Assembly (NCBI RefSeq): GCF_014529535.1
Contig: NW_023503423.1
Span: 6,248,473 to 6,312,472, forward strand
Length of the DNA stretch: 64,000 nucleotides
Origin: Bradysia coprophila
Lineage: Eukaryota > Arthropoda > Insecta > Diptera > Sciaridae
Direction: 5' to 3'
Part shown: one piece after another, positions 22,676 to 35,600 of the stretch
Layout of the letters: each line of letters opens with the position of its first letter
How positions within the stretch are numbered: the first letter of the stretch is position 1
The notes under the pieces: generated by a model
Told to the model about the DNA's origin: nothing
Seen by the model: the letters and a program-made list of their open reading frames with translations, nothing else
Database searches by the model: none
Position numbers and translations under genes: made by a program

Positions 22676-25600
22676 ATGTCTACTGGCTATAATTTTAAAC
22701 AGGTAATGTTTCCGAAGCATTTTCACTGTTCATCAAATCATAACCTAACACCCGCCCATTATGTTGGTGCGGTCGACTCTTATGACACATCAATGTGAGG
22801 AATATGTCCCTAAAGCGATGGAAATATCATCGCTCGGATGTGAAGTGGCAAATCTTATACTAAAATTTCTAACAAACAAATTTTTTCTCTCAGTTAACGC
22901 TTGTTAATTTCGGAGATCAAAATATCACCCGATCGAAAATATTCAATCAATCGCCGAATTCTTCAAGTGATCCAATTATTTTCGAAGGTAAATACGTGGA
23001 ATGAACGAACGTTGGGATAATAGCCGGCTATTATAAAACTGTTTACTTTCACTAGCAATTCGTTCCTTGCTCGATCACAACTACTTAAATGAAAAAGTGA
23101 CGAAGCCCAGAGATGCTGAAAGTGATTCATATGTGGAATTGACGTATGAATGGAAAGGACGTGAGGTATATCACTTTTGACCATTTATCTCTCTTTTTAT
23201 GTTGTTTTTCTTGGTTTTATTTATCTCATCTCTTATCAGCGAAACAAAAATTGTATAAGTCAAATAGAGGAATGGACTAATTAACCTGAACAATTTTCTT
23301 GGCCTTCTCAATATTATGATTTTTCATGTGCGCGTAATGTTTTGTTTGATTTTCTTCCCTCAATTGTGTTCCCTTGACGACTAGTCGAATGACATTTCTT
23401 GTAAGAAAAGTGCAGCCAACGCACTTCAAGCAAAAGTGCTATGAATGACAGCTTCCAAATAGAGTACTATTTTGTATGAAATTTTATCCACACTCTTTTT
23501 ACAGTGTAAAATTTTGTATGGAGCACTGTCAAGTCTCAGTACCCTATTTAGAGTACCACTTTTGCTTGAAGTGCGTTGGTGCAGCCCATGTGGAGAAAAT
23601 ACTACTTTTCTCATTGGAACTGTCACTTTGTTTATGTTTTCGTTTCGTGGAGAAAAACGACAAAACACAACATGTACGCATGAAAAACGTGGCGTTCACC
23701 TCTGGAAAGAGATAGGAAATTCCAACTTGAGTGAAATTACGGGCCCTTCGCTCTGGCCACAAACATCGCTCTTCTTGGAATTTCCTATTTTCTCCCCCCA
23801 GGTAAACAGCATTGCATGCTTGCGGATCAAAAAACGTTCTTTTTCATCGAATTTCATTTATTGTCGACGCTCGTGGCATTACAAAACTCGGATGGTGTGT
23901 TTATTGACCTCAGTATATGTTTTCAGTTTAAGCTCAAGCGGGTATTCGGCAAAGACGGTCGAATCATTTTGAATGGAAAAGTCGCAAAACAAATACCTGA
24001 TGGCTTGTTAGGTCTACAAAAGGTAGAGCACGGTTCATAATTTGCATACCATCGAGCTAAAAAAAAATCCATCTCAACAGCCAGAGTACGATACACCATC
24101 AAACATAACCGATCAAATGATGTCGGAGCTCTTTCGTCAACGATTGCATATCGAAAACAATTTACATGACTTGGTTCAAAATCTTTGGATGTCCGCTGAC
24201 AAGAATATGACGTTTACGTTGGGAAGTAGAAGTGACATTCAAAATGCGATAGTACACGACTTGGATTTGCACGGAAAAATTGAGAAACTTGAATGGAAGT
24301 GGATTTTGTCGAGACAGAATCGAGCAGCTCCTGATGCATACTACCAAGAGGTAAATATTTTTTTAAGCACAAGACGACCATTTACCATTTAAAGTTACGA
24401 AGGTATAAACAGCGAATTTTGGTTGATTATGGCTAAGGAAATTCACCACACCCAAATCTTACTTTGCTGGCTGCATCTACTCTGTTAGTGAAATGTAAAA
24501 TATAATCTGAGTTTCCTGATTTTTACTTACAAAAACCTATGGATCGATGAAACGAAGTTGGCTTTGAAAAGGGACGGTCGTGAAAATTTTCGCTCTCCAG
24601 TTTTTGTATAAAAGTCAATTAATTTTGAGAGAAATACCAAGGATTAAATAATGAATACGAACGGAAATCCTACTAGAAGATGAATGAATGAATTTGTGAT
24701 GCTTTTTTTCTGACGATTGATAAAAGAAGAAAATTTGGTTCAACAACCTTTTGATCGAACCATCAAGTTTGAACTCCTGCACGAATCAATGAATTTTGGG
24801 AACAGTGTAGCGAATGCCGATGTTATAAATGAGCTGGAATGAATTTCTGTTGAGTTTGGGACATGCAATGAAGCACGGTGATCTCACTCAATGGACATGC
24901 TCAGATACGACAGAAACTAACGCTTGTAAGACGCAAATTGTAAGGTAATCTGGATATGTGACGTAACGCCTTGAGGGTAATTTCATTAGTAGGTAGGTCA
25001 GATTGCCCTGAGTGAATGAATTTTGGCGTACAGATTGAAGTGTGTTGTGCGAACGTTATGAAACCTTCTGTTTTGTTTGATAGACCCGTTGGTTCTTGTT
25101 TGAGCGCTAGCTCGTGTAAGCGGTTCATCTCCCCGCTATACTACAACTTAGGCTGAGGGTCCATAATGTGGGCCCTTTGTGGGTTTATTTTTGACTAATG
25201 TGCGCAAGGAAATTATATACTTATTCACCTTCTATCAGTATATAAGTTCATTGAATGTGCGCATGTGCGACTTGTCAGCTAAACCTAAGAAACAAAGTTG
25301 CTATTCAAGCTTCTCATGTTTTTTTCTTCTTTCTGTAATATGTTCAACTTGATGAGGTCAAACACTCATCATGAGTATGAATGTCAAGAACAAGCAATTT
25401 GAGCCATCTGTCACGACTAGAAATGTATGGAAGTTGGAAGACTGAATTTGGTTGATTGAAATTGAATGACATTTGATTGGAAGTCAATTGCAGAGTGTTC
25501 AACTAAAATTGGAATCACATTAGACACTAACTTTAATGAATATATGCAACTGACTCAGGTAAATCAGGTCCTCTGATTACAGGTAATTTCAATGAAGACT

Positions 25601-28600
25601 ATATTCAACTATATTGAGACGAATTTAGTAGCTAGTCCGGCCACAAGTCGAGCGACGGTGGTTGTTGTTAGTTTTAAGTTGTACATGTCAAGTTGCGGAC
25701 CAGCGCTGTTATTTTTGGACTCACGTCCATTATATAACTTGGAGGATCAAAAGGTGGTTCTGTCGGTAACACTTTGTGCTACCAAAGTTCCAACGTTCAT
25801 GTCCTTCTGGTCGTGTGCAAAGGCACCAGGCTTGATTGTGTCAGGTCAGGTCAGGTCAGGTCAAAAACCTATGGATCGATGAAAGGATTACGAGGAAAAT
25901 GGGACAATGTGATGTAGGAAGAGTGTGAGGGTCGAGGTCGAGTGTATAAAAATATAAAACAGCTGTGAAACCCATCTAACAGATTCAATCTAGCGTTTAG
26001 CTGACTAAATAATGTCTGCAAGACAATACTTCAATATTTACCATCAACTATGATTCTAACATTTCCAGGTCAAGAACATCATTCCAGCAACTCCAATGGA
26101 TGAATTCCATTTCCGCGATTCACTCGTCAATATTTTCTTGGCTTCATTGCAGTTCAATATCGCGGCCAATCAACGCGATTTGTATGACCATGTATTCGAA
26201 GAAATTGATTGTGAATGTGAGGCTTATGTCAACGAAACTCTTGTTCCACACGGTTGGGAACGGATTTTGAGAGCGATTGCAATGTCCAAAAAATTAGAGC
26301 AACATGATGCAGAGCAGCTGGATTTTTACCAGGCTAACATCAACATTGTTTCAAAATACAAAGAAGATTTCCCGACGGCTGACGCATGGGAAGCAGAAAA
26401 GGGGAACATGATCATAATTGAGGAGACACAGTTTCATGACGAGCTAACGCATCAAGAACGTATTCTAACAGCTGCTGCTGAGGAAGTTCGTCAAAAATTA
26501 GGTGACACTAAAATGACAATCAGAAACCTGTCCCAAGATATGAGATTATATGATCCAACCACCATAAAGACGACACTGTAACAACATATTTTTATGGTAG
26601 ACCAATCAAACGTGTAATTTATAGCAATTCGTTTTTGCAGATTTCTGGAACTTAAGTCGTACATTTTCGAAAATGTCTTGGTGTCGTTGAACGATTTCTC
26701 CGAAGTTCTATGTGAAGTTTTGAACAATCCGATGCTTGAAATCGCAAATATTTCGGTATGTAAGGTGAAAAATTGGCATTAACAGGCATTAACAGCTATC
26801 GAATCGTACACACTCAATCCTATTCCACAACCGCTCGCATTGCTAGTACTAAGCAGTTTCACTCCTTAGTTCCATCCACTGTGGATGATCCACAGTAACT
26901 TTTTATATTCCTTAGACTTGGACTTACCGAAATGTAAGATACGGAAAGTCACGAAGCTTAAACCAATCTGCGTGTGGTGTATTGAGAAAATTTTGTAAAT
27001 GAATGAAGCATACGCTTTTGTTAGACACCCGACCCATTAATTGACACACGAGTTTTGTGGATGGTCCCGCAGGGCCTATTTTAGGGAATTTAATTTCCAA
27101 AAATTTCACAAATTTCACAAAAATTCTTAAAATTTCTAAATTTTGTTTTCTGTTAGATCTCATTCCAAAGAAATCAGTTAAGCTCAAAGACATGAAAAAC
27201 AACATTTACGATGCAATCTGGTTGTGTTTTTAGATAAAATGACGAAAAGTGATGGAAACATTTATGAATTTTTGGAAATTTAATTTCCTTAAAATAGGCC
27301 CTGGCTCCAGGTCCATAAACACAGTGCGTTTGAATGGAGTTTTAATAAAATTTGACTACACTTTTCGGCCGCACCATTCTGGAGTCAGGACTGAGTAGGC
27401 TACGGAGTCAGCGCTCGTGGACTGATTTTAGTTGTAATCGGTAGAGGTTGTAATTATAATGGTACAATAAATTGCTCAAATGGGTGTTAAGGAAGCTGGT
27501 GGTGGAGAGTCCGAGCTTATTATTAATATCCAACAAGACGACAAGTATTACCCTAAAAACAATGAGCGCAGAAATCTTATATTGCTATACACACGCACAC
27601 CTCAGTCTCAAAACTCTGTAATCCAATTTTTCAACAGAAAGGGATCGCGGGTTCGGTTCATTCCATTGCGAATAATGCTGAAGCTCGATTAAAGCCAAAA
27701 TTCATCTTCGACCATGTTTCCAGTCTCAACAGTAGACGCAGTGAGCATTTATTTAATCATTTGGAGGTAAGTGCACTGTTATACCAAAGTGGAACTGTTT
27801 GGCGGTCGCTTTAAGGTAGTCAAATTTCAGCCCTATTTAGCGCCGTTGTCGAATGTTCAATTTTCTAACACAGCGAACCAGGCTATTGAATTTATGGAGT
27901 CAATTGAGCGAGAACCGAACGATGAGAGTTGTAAAACAACGTTCACTTTTGCTGCATACGAAAATATCTCACCTGGAGAAGCACAAGCCAGGGTAATTTT
28001 AAGTGCACATATTGTAAGCTACTGGACAAGCAAAATATTTAATTTCTGTTCAGATTGCACCAGGACGACCACGACTGTTGACGAATATTCAAAGAGAATT
28101 CGGATACAACGATACGCTGACGAATTTACTGTCAAATTGTCGAATTACCTGCGACAAGAAATTAACTAAGAAAAATTCGAATCTGTTAAATTTGGCCACG
28201 AAAAGAATGGCTCGAGCTGACAACGAAACAGCATTCGTAACCGAATCAAAATATCTGTTTCGACTGCTACGTCAAATCAAAAACAGTTACGAAAATATTG
28301 GCTCCTATTTACTCGATGCAAAGCGCTTTGACGATAAATTCATTCGCGATGCACATGATTTGCAGAGAGTGTTAAACACGTACTATAATGCTGAATCGTT
28401 GTTGTGCTCGGAACTGTATGTTTCAATTGCTAGTTTCGATGAGAGATTGAGTTTTTCGCTTTCAGGATGAACCGTCTGCGGCTAAACTTCGAAGAGCATA
28501 ATATTGCTAATCAAGAACAGGCTATCAAAGGCCTGACACATAGAAGCGCAAGTCGAATGACAATCCATGGTCAATTGCTTTCATTGCAGGTTAGCCGATG

Positions 28601-30758
28601 GCTTCCGGCGGTTTGGATGTATTTTGAAATTAATATTTTTATTTTACATTTGATTAGCATACAGATGGCTGCGACGATTCCAAATTCGTTGAAACACTGT
28701 CCCAACGGCATTTAGACACATTGGAAATTGAGTTATGCGAGATGAATCTGTCCGCAACGTTCGCCATTCCGTAAATTTAATTTCAATTTTACCTCTGTTA
28801 CCTCCGCTTTGTAACCTATCCCTACTTGTCACATAAGCCGAAACGAAAAACATTTTGTTCTACGACTTGGGCATTCGAGCGAGTGTGCATATAACATATA
28901 TCTCAACCATCACACTTCGTAGAAAGTGCAAATTGGTGCCAAAATGAATGCAATTTCGTTCACGTGTCGAAACAGCTGTTAGAGCCCAAAAATCGTAGAA
29001 CAAAAGTTTGTCGCATCGGATAGTGTAGCAATATGGCATACGTTTCAAATCGTGTCCTTATGCGGGACTGCACAGCACTACTACTAGCATGAAAACTAAA
29101 TTGACAAATTTTTTGTCGAAGTGTCTAGGGGGTGCGACTGATAAAAGCTGCAGCTTGGGATTGTTTGTGTCGCATGCTTTACCTCATACAACGAAAACAA
29201 GTCATCTAGCCCGTATAAAAGAAACACAGCGCCTACAGCCTCCGAATATATTCTATGTTCATGCTAGAAGCATTGCCGTGGGTCTCTACGTCTTTATTAG
29301 ATTTATTGTGCCATTTGTAACGTATCATTTGTAACACTTATAGTCCCTCATAATGCCCCAATTCGAAACCTATTTTCTGATGTTTGTAGGCATCCAGATG
29401 AAGTACTGTACGACTTCATTCGTTTATTACGTAACCGACAGCTTGATATCAAACGTGATTTAGTTGATGTTCATGAGATGTGGCACGAATCATGCATACA
29501 GTTGCGCGTCGAACCCAATGAGGCTCTGTCGAAACGACTTTCAACGATATCCAGTATAGACTTTCTACTCTGTAGTCGTTATTTCAGTCGGTTCGCTCTG
29601 CGTCAGAGAATACCCGGCCGGTATCGTAAAAACAACAACTTATCTTTTCAAAATGTATAATGTACTAGTCGCTACACTTCACCGTACCGGAAATTTCATT
29701 CCATTTCCATTTCAGATTTTTGATCAGATCGATCGTCACGTGTCGCAGCTGTACTATCCAAAGGGTTCATCAGCTGGATTGGAGAGATGTAAACAAATTC
29801 TTGCATCATCCGAAAAAAATCGAACAATTACGTCGAATATGAGTAACATGACTGGAACTCTTTTGTCGCGCTATGATTATGCTATCAGCGAAACATTAGC
29901 TGACCTTTGCGCTAGAGTCACGACCGCTGTTGCATCCGTAATGAATAATGCAGATTACGAAGTTCATTGTGAGCGAATAAATGTTCCATATGACAGTCTC
30001 AGTTGTACGGTAAGCGTCTAAATCATTAGCAGACGTCCCACATGTCCGATTTGTCCGACTTTTTCAACATTTGTCCGACTTTTTCAACATTTGTCCGACT
30101 TTTTCAACATTTGTCCGACTTTGTACGACTTGTCCGACTTTGTACGACTTGTCCGACTTTTTCATAAAAAATTGTCCAACTTTGTCCGACTTCTCTTCAA
30201 AAATAAAAATTTATGAGACTTTTTCTTCAAGATAAAATTTGTTAGTAACATTAAATGCTTCTGATGCAAACTCGAAAAAATTCGCTCGCTCCGCTCGCAT
30301 TTAGTTGTTTACAAATTTTCACATTGTACATGTAACTATAAAATTAAGGCAGTAAATATATTACTGTATTGACTTGTTATGTTGACTACATAGAGGTACC
30401 CACATATTTACAATTTTGTATACGTTAACTTACAATCAACAGACAATCGAATCATGTCCGGAGCGTTAGCGGAGGACTTGACGCAGTCTAACTTCCAAAA
30501 AAAAGAACGAAGAAAATTTTTTGAGACGCGGCAACTATATATAGGCGAGAATTTAAGTTTCTTTCCTTTGGCCTGTATCACCACAAATTCTATTCTATCT
30601 TATTCGCGCTTCAAGTACGAGCAAAACGAGCTATCACTCGACTATGTAGCTTTAAAATTGCCGGAGATACATCGTTTTGAAATTGGCACTTTTCATAGAA
30701 AATACACCAAATTGACTTTTCCCAAACAATCAAAATCTTTCAACTTACTCTGTATGTT

Positions 30759-30836
<78 letters not shown>

Positions 30837-33731
30837 GACGGACGATCTCGGAAACTAGTCAGCCAATCTCCATGAAATTTTGCAGGAACCTCAGGGTGGG
30901 CATAAAAATGAAATTGTGATACGCCATTACCCCAGGAAAGACCAGAATTTTGTTTTATTTGCCTCGAAGTGGTTTCTGAGTGTGGTTTTCGAGGGTCGGG
31001 AACGCGTCGGGTCGGCTGTAGCTTTGCTGTATTGAAACCTACAGAGGCGTGCGACCCATCAAATGAAAGGTATTCGTAACACGATTCGAACAAAAAATTA
31101 ATTTAAAAAATCGGGTCAGATTCGTTTGAGCTAGAGTGATTAGAGTGACCAAATTTTGAGCTACTCGAGCGTAGGATGAAAGGACTAATATTTTTTTGGG
31201 TTATGAGAGATAGAGAATTACTTTCTTCGGCAAAGTCTCAGAGTTTTACGAGTAGAACAGAGGGGCATATGTGAAAAATGTCGAAAGTTGGAAATGGGTG
31301 GGTCAATTATGTTTTTAGAGGTATTTCTTGAATGGTGGCAGATAGAGAGTTACTTTCTTCGGCAAAGTCTCAGAGTTTTACGAGTAGAAAAGAAGGGCAT
31401 TTGCGAAAAATGTCGAAAGTTGGAAATGGGTGAGTCAATTGGTGTTTTGGAGATATTTCTTGAATGGTGACAGATAGAGAATTACTTTCTTCGTCAAATT
31501 TTCGAATTTCGTCAAATTATCGATTTTCGTCAAATTTTCGAATTTCGTCAAATTATCGATTTTCGTCAAATTTTCGATTTTTGTAAAATTTTCGATTTTC
31601 GTCAAATTTTCGATTTTCGTTAAATTTTGTCAAATTTTCGAATTTCGTGAAATTTTCGATTTTCGTGAAATTTTCGATTTTCATTAAATTTCGTCAAATT
31701 TTCGATTTTCGTTAAATTTTCGAATTTCGTCAAATTTTCAAATTTCGTCAAATTTTCGAATTTCTGTTATAAACTGTTATAAAAAGCAGTGTTCTAAAAC
31801 GACTGATATCCCAACAAAAATCTCTTCGAGAAAAGTGTGACGCAGTCTTTAAAGTACAATTTCTAAAATGAATGATATCGCTAGAGTTGACGCTTTCAGC
31901 TTCCTTACGCAAAAATTAAATTTTACACCCAATTTTAGTTCAAACAAGCTGGCTTAGTTTTTCTCATCATCTGCCAAATAATTTTTACCAAAAAAAAATT
32001 TGACTGGAAACAACCAAAATTTTACCAAAAAAATCTGCGTCGCATGTGGCAGATAAATTTTCTTGCTGATCTGTTCATGAACATTTGCCACTTTGCGACG
32101 CAGATTTTTTTGGTAAAATTTTGGTTGTTTCCAGTCAAATTTTTTTTTGGTAAAAATTATTTGGCAGATGATGAGAAAAACTAAGCTTGTTTGAACTAAA
32201 ATTGGGTGTAAAATTTAATTTTTGCGTAACGAAGCTGAAAGCGTCAACTCTAGCGATATCATTCATTTTAGAAATTGTACTTCAAAGACTGCGTCACACT
32301 TTTCTCGAAGAGATTTTTGTTGGGATTTATAAGTTATTTACAATCGCTAAAGCGAACTGGTGTGCATACGTTATTTTGCACCAGCTGGTCCCATTTGAAA
32401 TTGTATGTGACCAGCTGGTGCAAAATAACGTATGCACACCAGTTCGGTTTAGCGATTGTATATTCCTTCTGACTTATAACATCTAAGTTATAAGTTGTAG
32501 GTCGACAGGGAGGTTGTTGAACCATGATTGAGTAATAAGACTTCAGGAAGTGACATGCATCTGTTTAAATGTCCATAAAGTTCAGACAGAAATCCAAAAT
32601 AGTCTTTAAAAAGCCTGCGATGTAGACCCGAAGCAGGATCTATTGGAGAGTTTTTACAGCGAAGCAAACTCGCTAGAGGTATTTTTTATCTTTTAGATGA
32701 ACTTCATTCCTGACGCCTCTAAATTCAGTTTATAAGTACGATTTATCCAAAGTATATAAACATACTGAAGGTAATGCAAATTCACCAAAACTCATGGAAC
32801 CCTACTTTCGGGTGAATATAATTTTTATAATGTTGGCCCTAGGCTGCATCTTTATACTCAACACAAAAACTCCAAACATCACGCAAGCAACATAACGCGT
32901 CTTATATTCACCCGAAACTTAGGTTCCGTAAAATTTGTGATCCGCTGAGCATTTGCATTACCTTCAGTATGTTTATATACTTTGCGATGTATCGACGAGA
33001 AATTGTCCGATTTTGTACTTTATTGAAAAAATACAGGTCCTTAGAAAATGTCCGATTTAGTCCGACTTTTTAGCGAAAATATGTCCGATTTTGTCCGACT
33101 TTTTCAAGAAAAATGTCCGACTTGTTTTAAGTTGGACACCCCGAAAATCAGTGGGACGTCTGATCATTAGATGGTTCACGGATAATGGTGACTCAGTCAA
33201 AGTGTAAAATTATTATCTTCTTTCCCTCTCTCAGGCAATTATACGCCGAATACACTTGTACGGTAGAAATGGTGACATTCGTATCCCAGATATAGACGAC
33301 GTCATTTCAATATTCATTTATGTCTATTTTGTCCGACAATTTACCGAATCTCCAATCATACTCGACGAAATAATGGAGGTAAAATGTTTGGGTCTTTTGT
33401 GGAAAATTGAATCTAATCTAATTGTGTGTTCACTTAGGCCTGCGATGAAAAGACACTGAAAGCTGTTTTAACATTCATAGCGGATAATGTGACCGATCGC
33501 TTTGCTTTGGTTCGTAATCCGAACCCGAACATAGACGAGAACCGAGCCGATTCAGACCCGAGCGTACACAGCACAGAAGCTATGGACGTAGATGAGGCTG
33601 TTGTCGATCCAGGCGTCGATCGAGGACAAGGAGTTGAAAGGGGCGAAGGTATGGATGTAGATGATGTTCAAAATGAGAGACCAGATCAAAACCGACAAGA
33701 GGAACGAGATGGTCCAAATGCGGCCGATTAA
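22676..33731 (+). CDS. Uncharacterised protein of about 1035 aa, 16 exons
   Basis: Not recognised. Exons: 22676-22702, 22894-22987, 23056-23165, 23927-24022, 24081-24350, 26069-26577, 26641-26755, 27638-27766, 27831-27992, 28054-28415, 28466-28589, 28658-28770, 29390-29654, 29716-30009, 33235-33378, 33438-33731. Every join is GT-AG and in phase, and the reading frame is open throughout (1035 residues), which supports one real gene. The protein starts MSTGYNFKQLTL and is largely helical and charged, without signal peptide or clear membrane segment. The C-terminal 60 residues are acidic and disordered, with repeated MDVDE/MDVDD. The exon ending at 29654 includes a basic patch (RYFSRFALRQRIPGRYRKNN) less like the rest; an earlier donor is possible there. 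Intron 14 is 3.2 kb because of a hAT element. Likely an intracellular lineage-specific protein; no function is proposed. Confidence 0.75.
23418..23578. mobile_element. hAT-like MITE in intron 3, 8 bp TSD
   Basis: Inverted ends AACGCACTTCAAGCAAAAGT and ACTTTTGCTTGAAGTGCGTT are flanked by the exact 8 bp duplication GTGCAGCC at 23410-23417 and 23579-23586. The element is 161 bp and non-coding, inside an intron of the large unknown gene. Confidence 0.8.
24351..26068 (+). other. Intron 5 of the large unknown gene
   Basis: 1.7 kb with no exon found. It holds a short pentanucleotide repeat (TCAGG, four units) near 25842-25862, and nothing else I can name. Confidence 0.5.
30761..30836. repeat. TCTA tetranucleotide microsatellite
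   Basis: About 19 uninterrupted copies of TCTA. It is followed by a tract (CGACGGACGATCTCGG) of the kind that follows microsatellites elsewhere in the window. Confidence 0.95.
31209..31765. repeat. 132 bp tandem repeat followed by minisatellite
   Basis: Copies of TAGAGAATTACTTTCTTCGG begin at about 31211, 31343 and 31475, giving a 132 bp period with just over two units. The third unit breaks into a short-period minisatellite of TCGTCAAATTTTCGATTT type, with about 13 degenerate copies. Confidence 0.85.
31809..32325. repeat. 517 bp near-perfect palindrome
   Basis: TCCCAACAAAAATCTCTTCG at 31809 pairs with its complement ending at 32325. The arms match almost base for base over about 240 bp around a short centre near 32065. 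It is nested in the hAT element of intron 14. The termini are sharp, so it is probably a foldback MITE. Confidence 0.88.
32339..32462. repeat. 124 bp hairpin
   Basis: ACAATCGCTAAAGCGAACTG at 32340 pairs with its complement ending near 32461. The arms run through TATGCACACCAG and CCAGCTGGT. It lies 14 bp from the 517 bp palindrome. Confidence 0.85.
32747..32984. mobile_element. hAT-type MITE with TATA-containing ends, copy 2
   Basis: Ends CCAAAGTATATAAACATACT and the matching ATACTTTG are the same family as 6494-6705. Flanking octamers CGATTTAT (32739-32746) and CGATGTAT (32985-32992) differ at one base, as expected for an older target duplication. Nested in the intron 14 hAT element. Confidence 0.8.
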
Positions 33732-34166
33732 TCCAATCATAAAGCTCTTCGTATACTGTGTATACCAGGCGAAATCGTGTTTGGAGAAATGAATACGATA
33801 CAATGGAATGAAGAAGGAAAAGGAAATTCTGATCATTGAGAATTTACACGTTCAGGATGTATAATTTTAATGATAATTTTACTGTGACAGTACAAAATGA
33901 CATTTCCGTTTTAGTTATTTAAGTTGTAAATGAATTTTAAAATAAAATTTGGTTTCCTTATCAAAATAAAAAATAATTTGTGACTGAACCGAAAGTATGT
34001 TTTTATACAATTCTATCGCTCACATGGAAACGTATACCTGATTGTTTGATGACTTCACAAATACCCGGCGCAAAGGAGTCTCTCGAAAAGGAACAGAGGA
34101 AGTATCTTGCGAGCTTCATTATAAACGTAGCTAAATCGATACATATTTCATTAGCTCGTCGGTTAA

Positions 34167-34479
34167 GAGGCACCGGTACTTAGCTAAAATTGTAGCATAC
34201 ATTTGTGTGCCTCATATTTCATTTTTGATGATATCTTTCCATCAGAATCCTTTTTCAACAATGTACGACTGCAATTCCGACCACAAATGTGTTAGCTTTC
34301 AACAGAAAATACATTTGGCTGTAGTCGTTTGATGAGCTCACAGAAAAGTGAGCACATTTGTTTTGTGGTCGGAATTGCGGTCGTACATTTTTCGAAAAGG
34401 ATTCTGATGAAAAGATATCATCAATGAAATACTGGGCACACATATGTAGGCTAAAATTTTTGCCAAGTGGCGATGCCTC
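34167..34479. mobile_element. 313 bp palindromic MITE flanked by TTAA
   Basis: GAGGCA at 34167 and TGCCTC ending at 34479 are each bounded by TTAA (34163-34166, 34480-34483). Inner arms pair widely, for example TTGTGTGCC with GGGCACACA and TGATGATATCTTT with its complement. TTAA sites suggest a piggyBac-derived MITE, though the short end sequence is not the usual CCC type. Confidence 0.6.
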
Positions 34480-35118
34480 TTAAGATTTAGTTCTTTTCAC
34501 GCTGAGTCCAGCCTAGCACAACTGTTATACAGTTATCTTACATATCAATCTATCCATCGATCACTAACAACCGATCCACTGAACAGATTATTGTGGTTGT
34601 CTGAACTGATAAAACAACTATTGCTTTACTAATATTTGCATAGATATTTACTAGACGACTTCTTAGACCATGACCTTCTCGCTACACATTCAAGAAGTAG
34701 CCTATATACCATAGCCTATTTCAAGAATTTAATTCTTTAAACTTTCATACAATTCTGACAGGAAACGTCAGTGAAATTCAGACATGGATTTTCTTCAGCT
34801 GATCCATTCATCCAAACAAAATTCATACGTATCTATACGGTTTTACTACTACCACACACGTGCACCCATACCCTTCTAAATTTCACTGACATCAACTGTA
34901 GAAATATTCCGAATTTTACATTGTTAAAAAGATGAAAATATAGTGTCAATTTTGTTAATCCGAGGCGTAGACGAGTTCAATAAATAAACACACGAAAACG
35001 TGACTTTTCACTTTAATACCGAGTTATGGATTAGTTGTGGTACGACTAACATTATGCATTTGCTCGGAGAGGGAGTTTGGGTTTATCTTTGCATCGACAC
35101 ATAAAACATGATATGCAA

Positions 35119-35600
35119 TGCACCTATGTCCAAACGTTTATTTTGAAGAGTTGGATAATGATCCGCGCCTTCGACTTAGGATCACAATCAACAACTCGTC
35201 AAAAAAAAACATTTGGACACAGGTGCATAATATTTATTATCACATACGCGCGGTGTTCGGATGTTAAAATTACTTAACTGGAAGAATAATTCAAAAATTA
35301 CACCTCAGGTCTATGTTGTTGTCTCGTTTTCGCTTATGTGATAAAATAGAGTACACACTTGTCACTATCAGTCTCGGCAAGCCTCGACTTCTTCGTGACA
35401 AGAGTGTAATATATATTACACGCTATATACGTCGAAAACCATACGTTTCATGTTGGAAACACTACTTTCGATACTCAAGTAATAGTACATTACTATACCA
35501 GTAAAGTAATTTGATATCTCGTATCCAGATGAGTAAAAGTATCCGAGGGCTTCAGCCCGAGGTACTTTTACTCATCGTGATACGAGATATCCAATTACTT
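35119..35600. repeat. Two separate hairpins
   Basis: 35119-35227: TGCACCTATGTCCAAACG pairs with its near-complement ending GACACAGGTGCA. 35504-35600: AGTAATTTGATATCTCGTAT pairs with ATACGAGATATCCAATTACT. No coding content. Confidence 0.65.

Larger units (their letters stand above)
30030..33162. mobile_element. 3.1 kb hAT-like element in intron 14, with nested repeats
   Basis: Perfect 12 bp inverted ends, CAGACGTCCCAC at 30030 and its complement ending at 33162. The 8 bp duplication ATCATTAG is at 30022-30029 and 33163-33170. Both subterminal regions carry many TTGTCCGACTTT copies, like transposase-binding repeats. The interior has no transposase. It holds a TCTA microsatellite (30761-30836), a 132 bp tandem repeat (about 31209-31480), an ATTTTCG/TCGTCAA minisatellite (31490-31765), a 517 bp palindrome, a second hairpin and a nested MITE. 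So it is a composite of later insertions in a non-autonomous or decayed element. Confidence 0.88.

Noticed and set aside
25842-25862. Tandem TCAGG giving overlapping AGGTCA nuclear-receptor half-sites
   Set aside because: Four short units with no spacing fit for a receptor dimer; a simple repeat explains it.
30454-30858. 134-residue frame in the hAT element, starting MSGALAEDL
   Set aside because: Its C-terminal part is translation of the TCTA microsatellite and nothing matches a transposase; not supported as a gene.
33489-33836. Minus-strand frame over the acidic tail of the large gene
   Set aside because: Complement of an Asp/Glu-rich coding exon already in phase with its neighbours.
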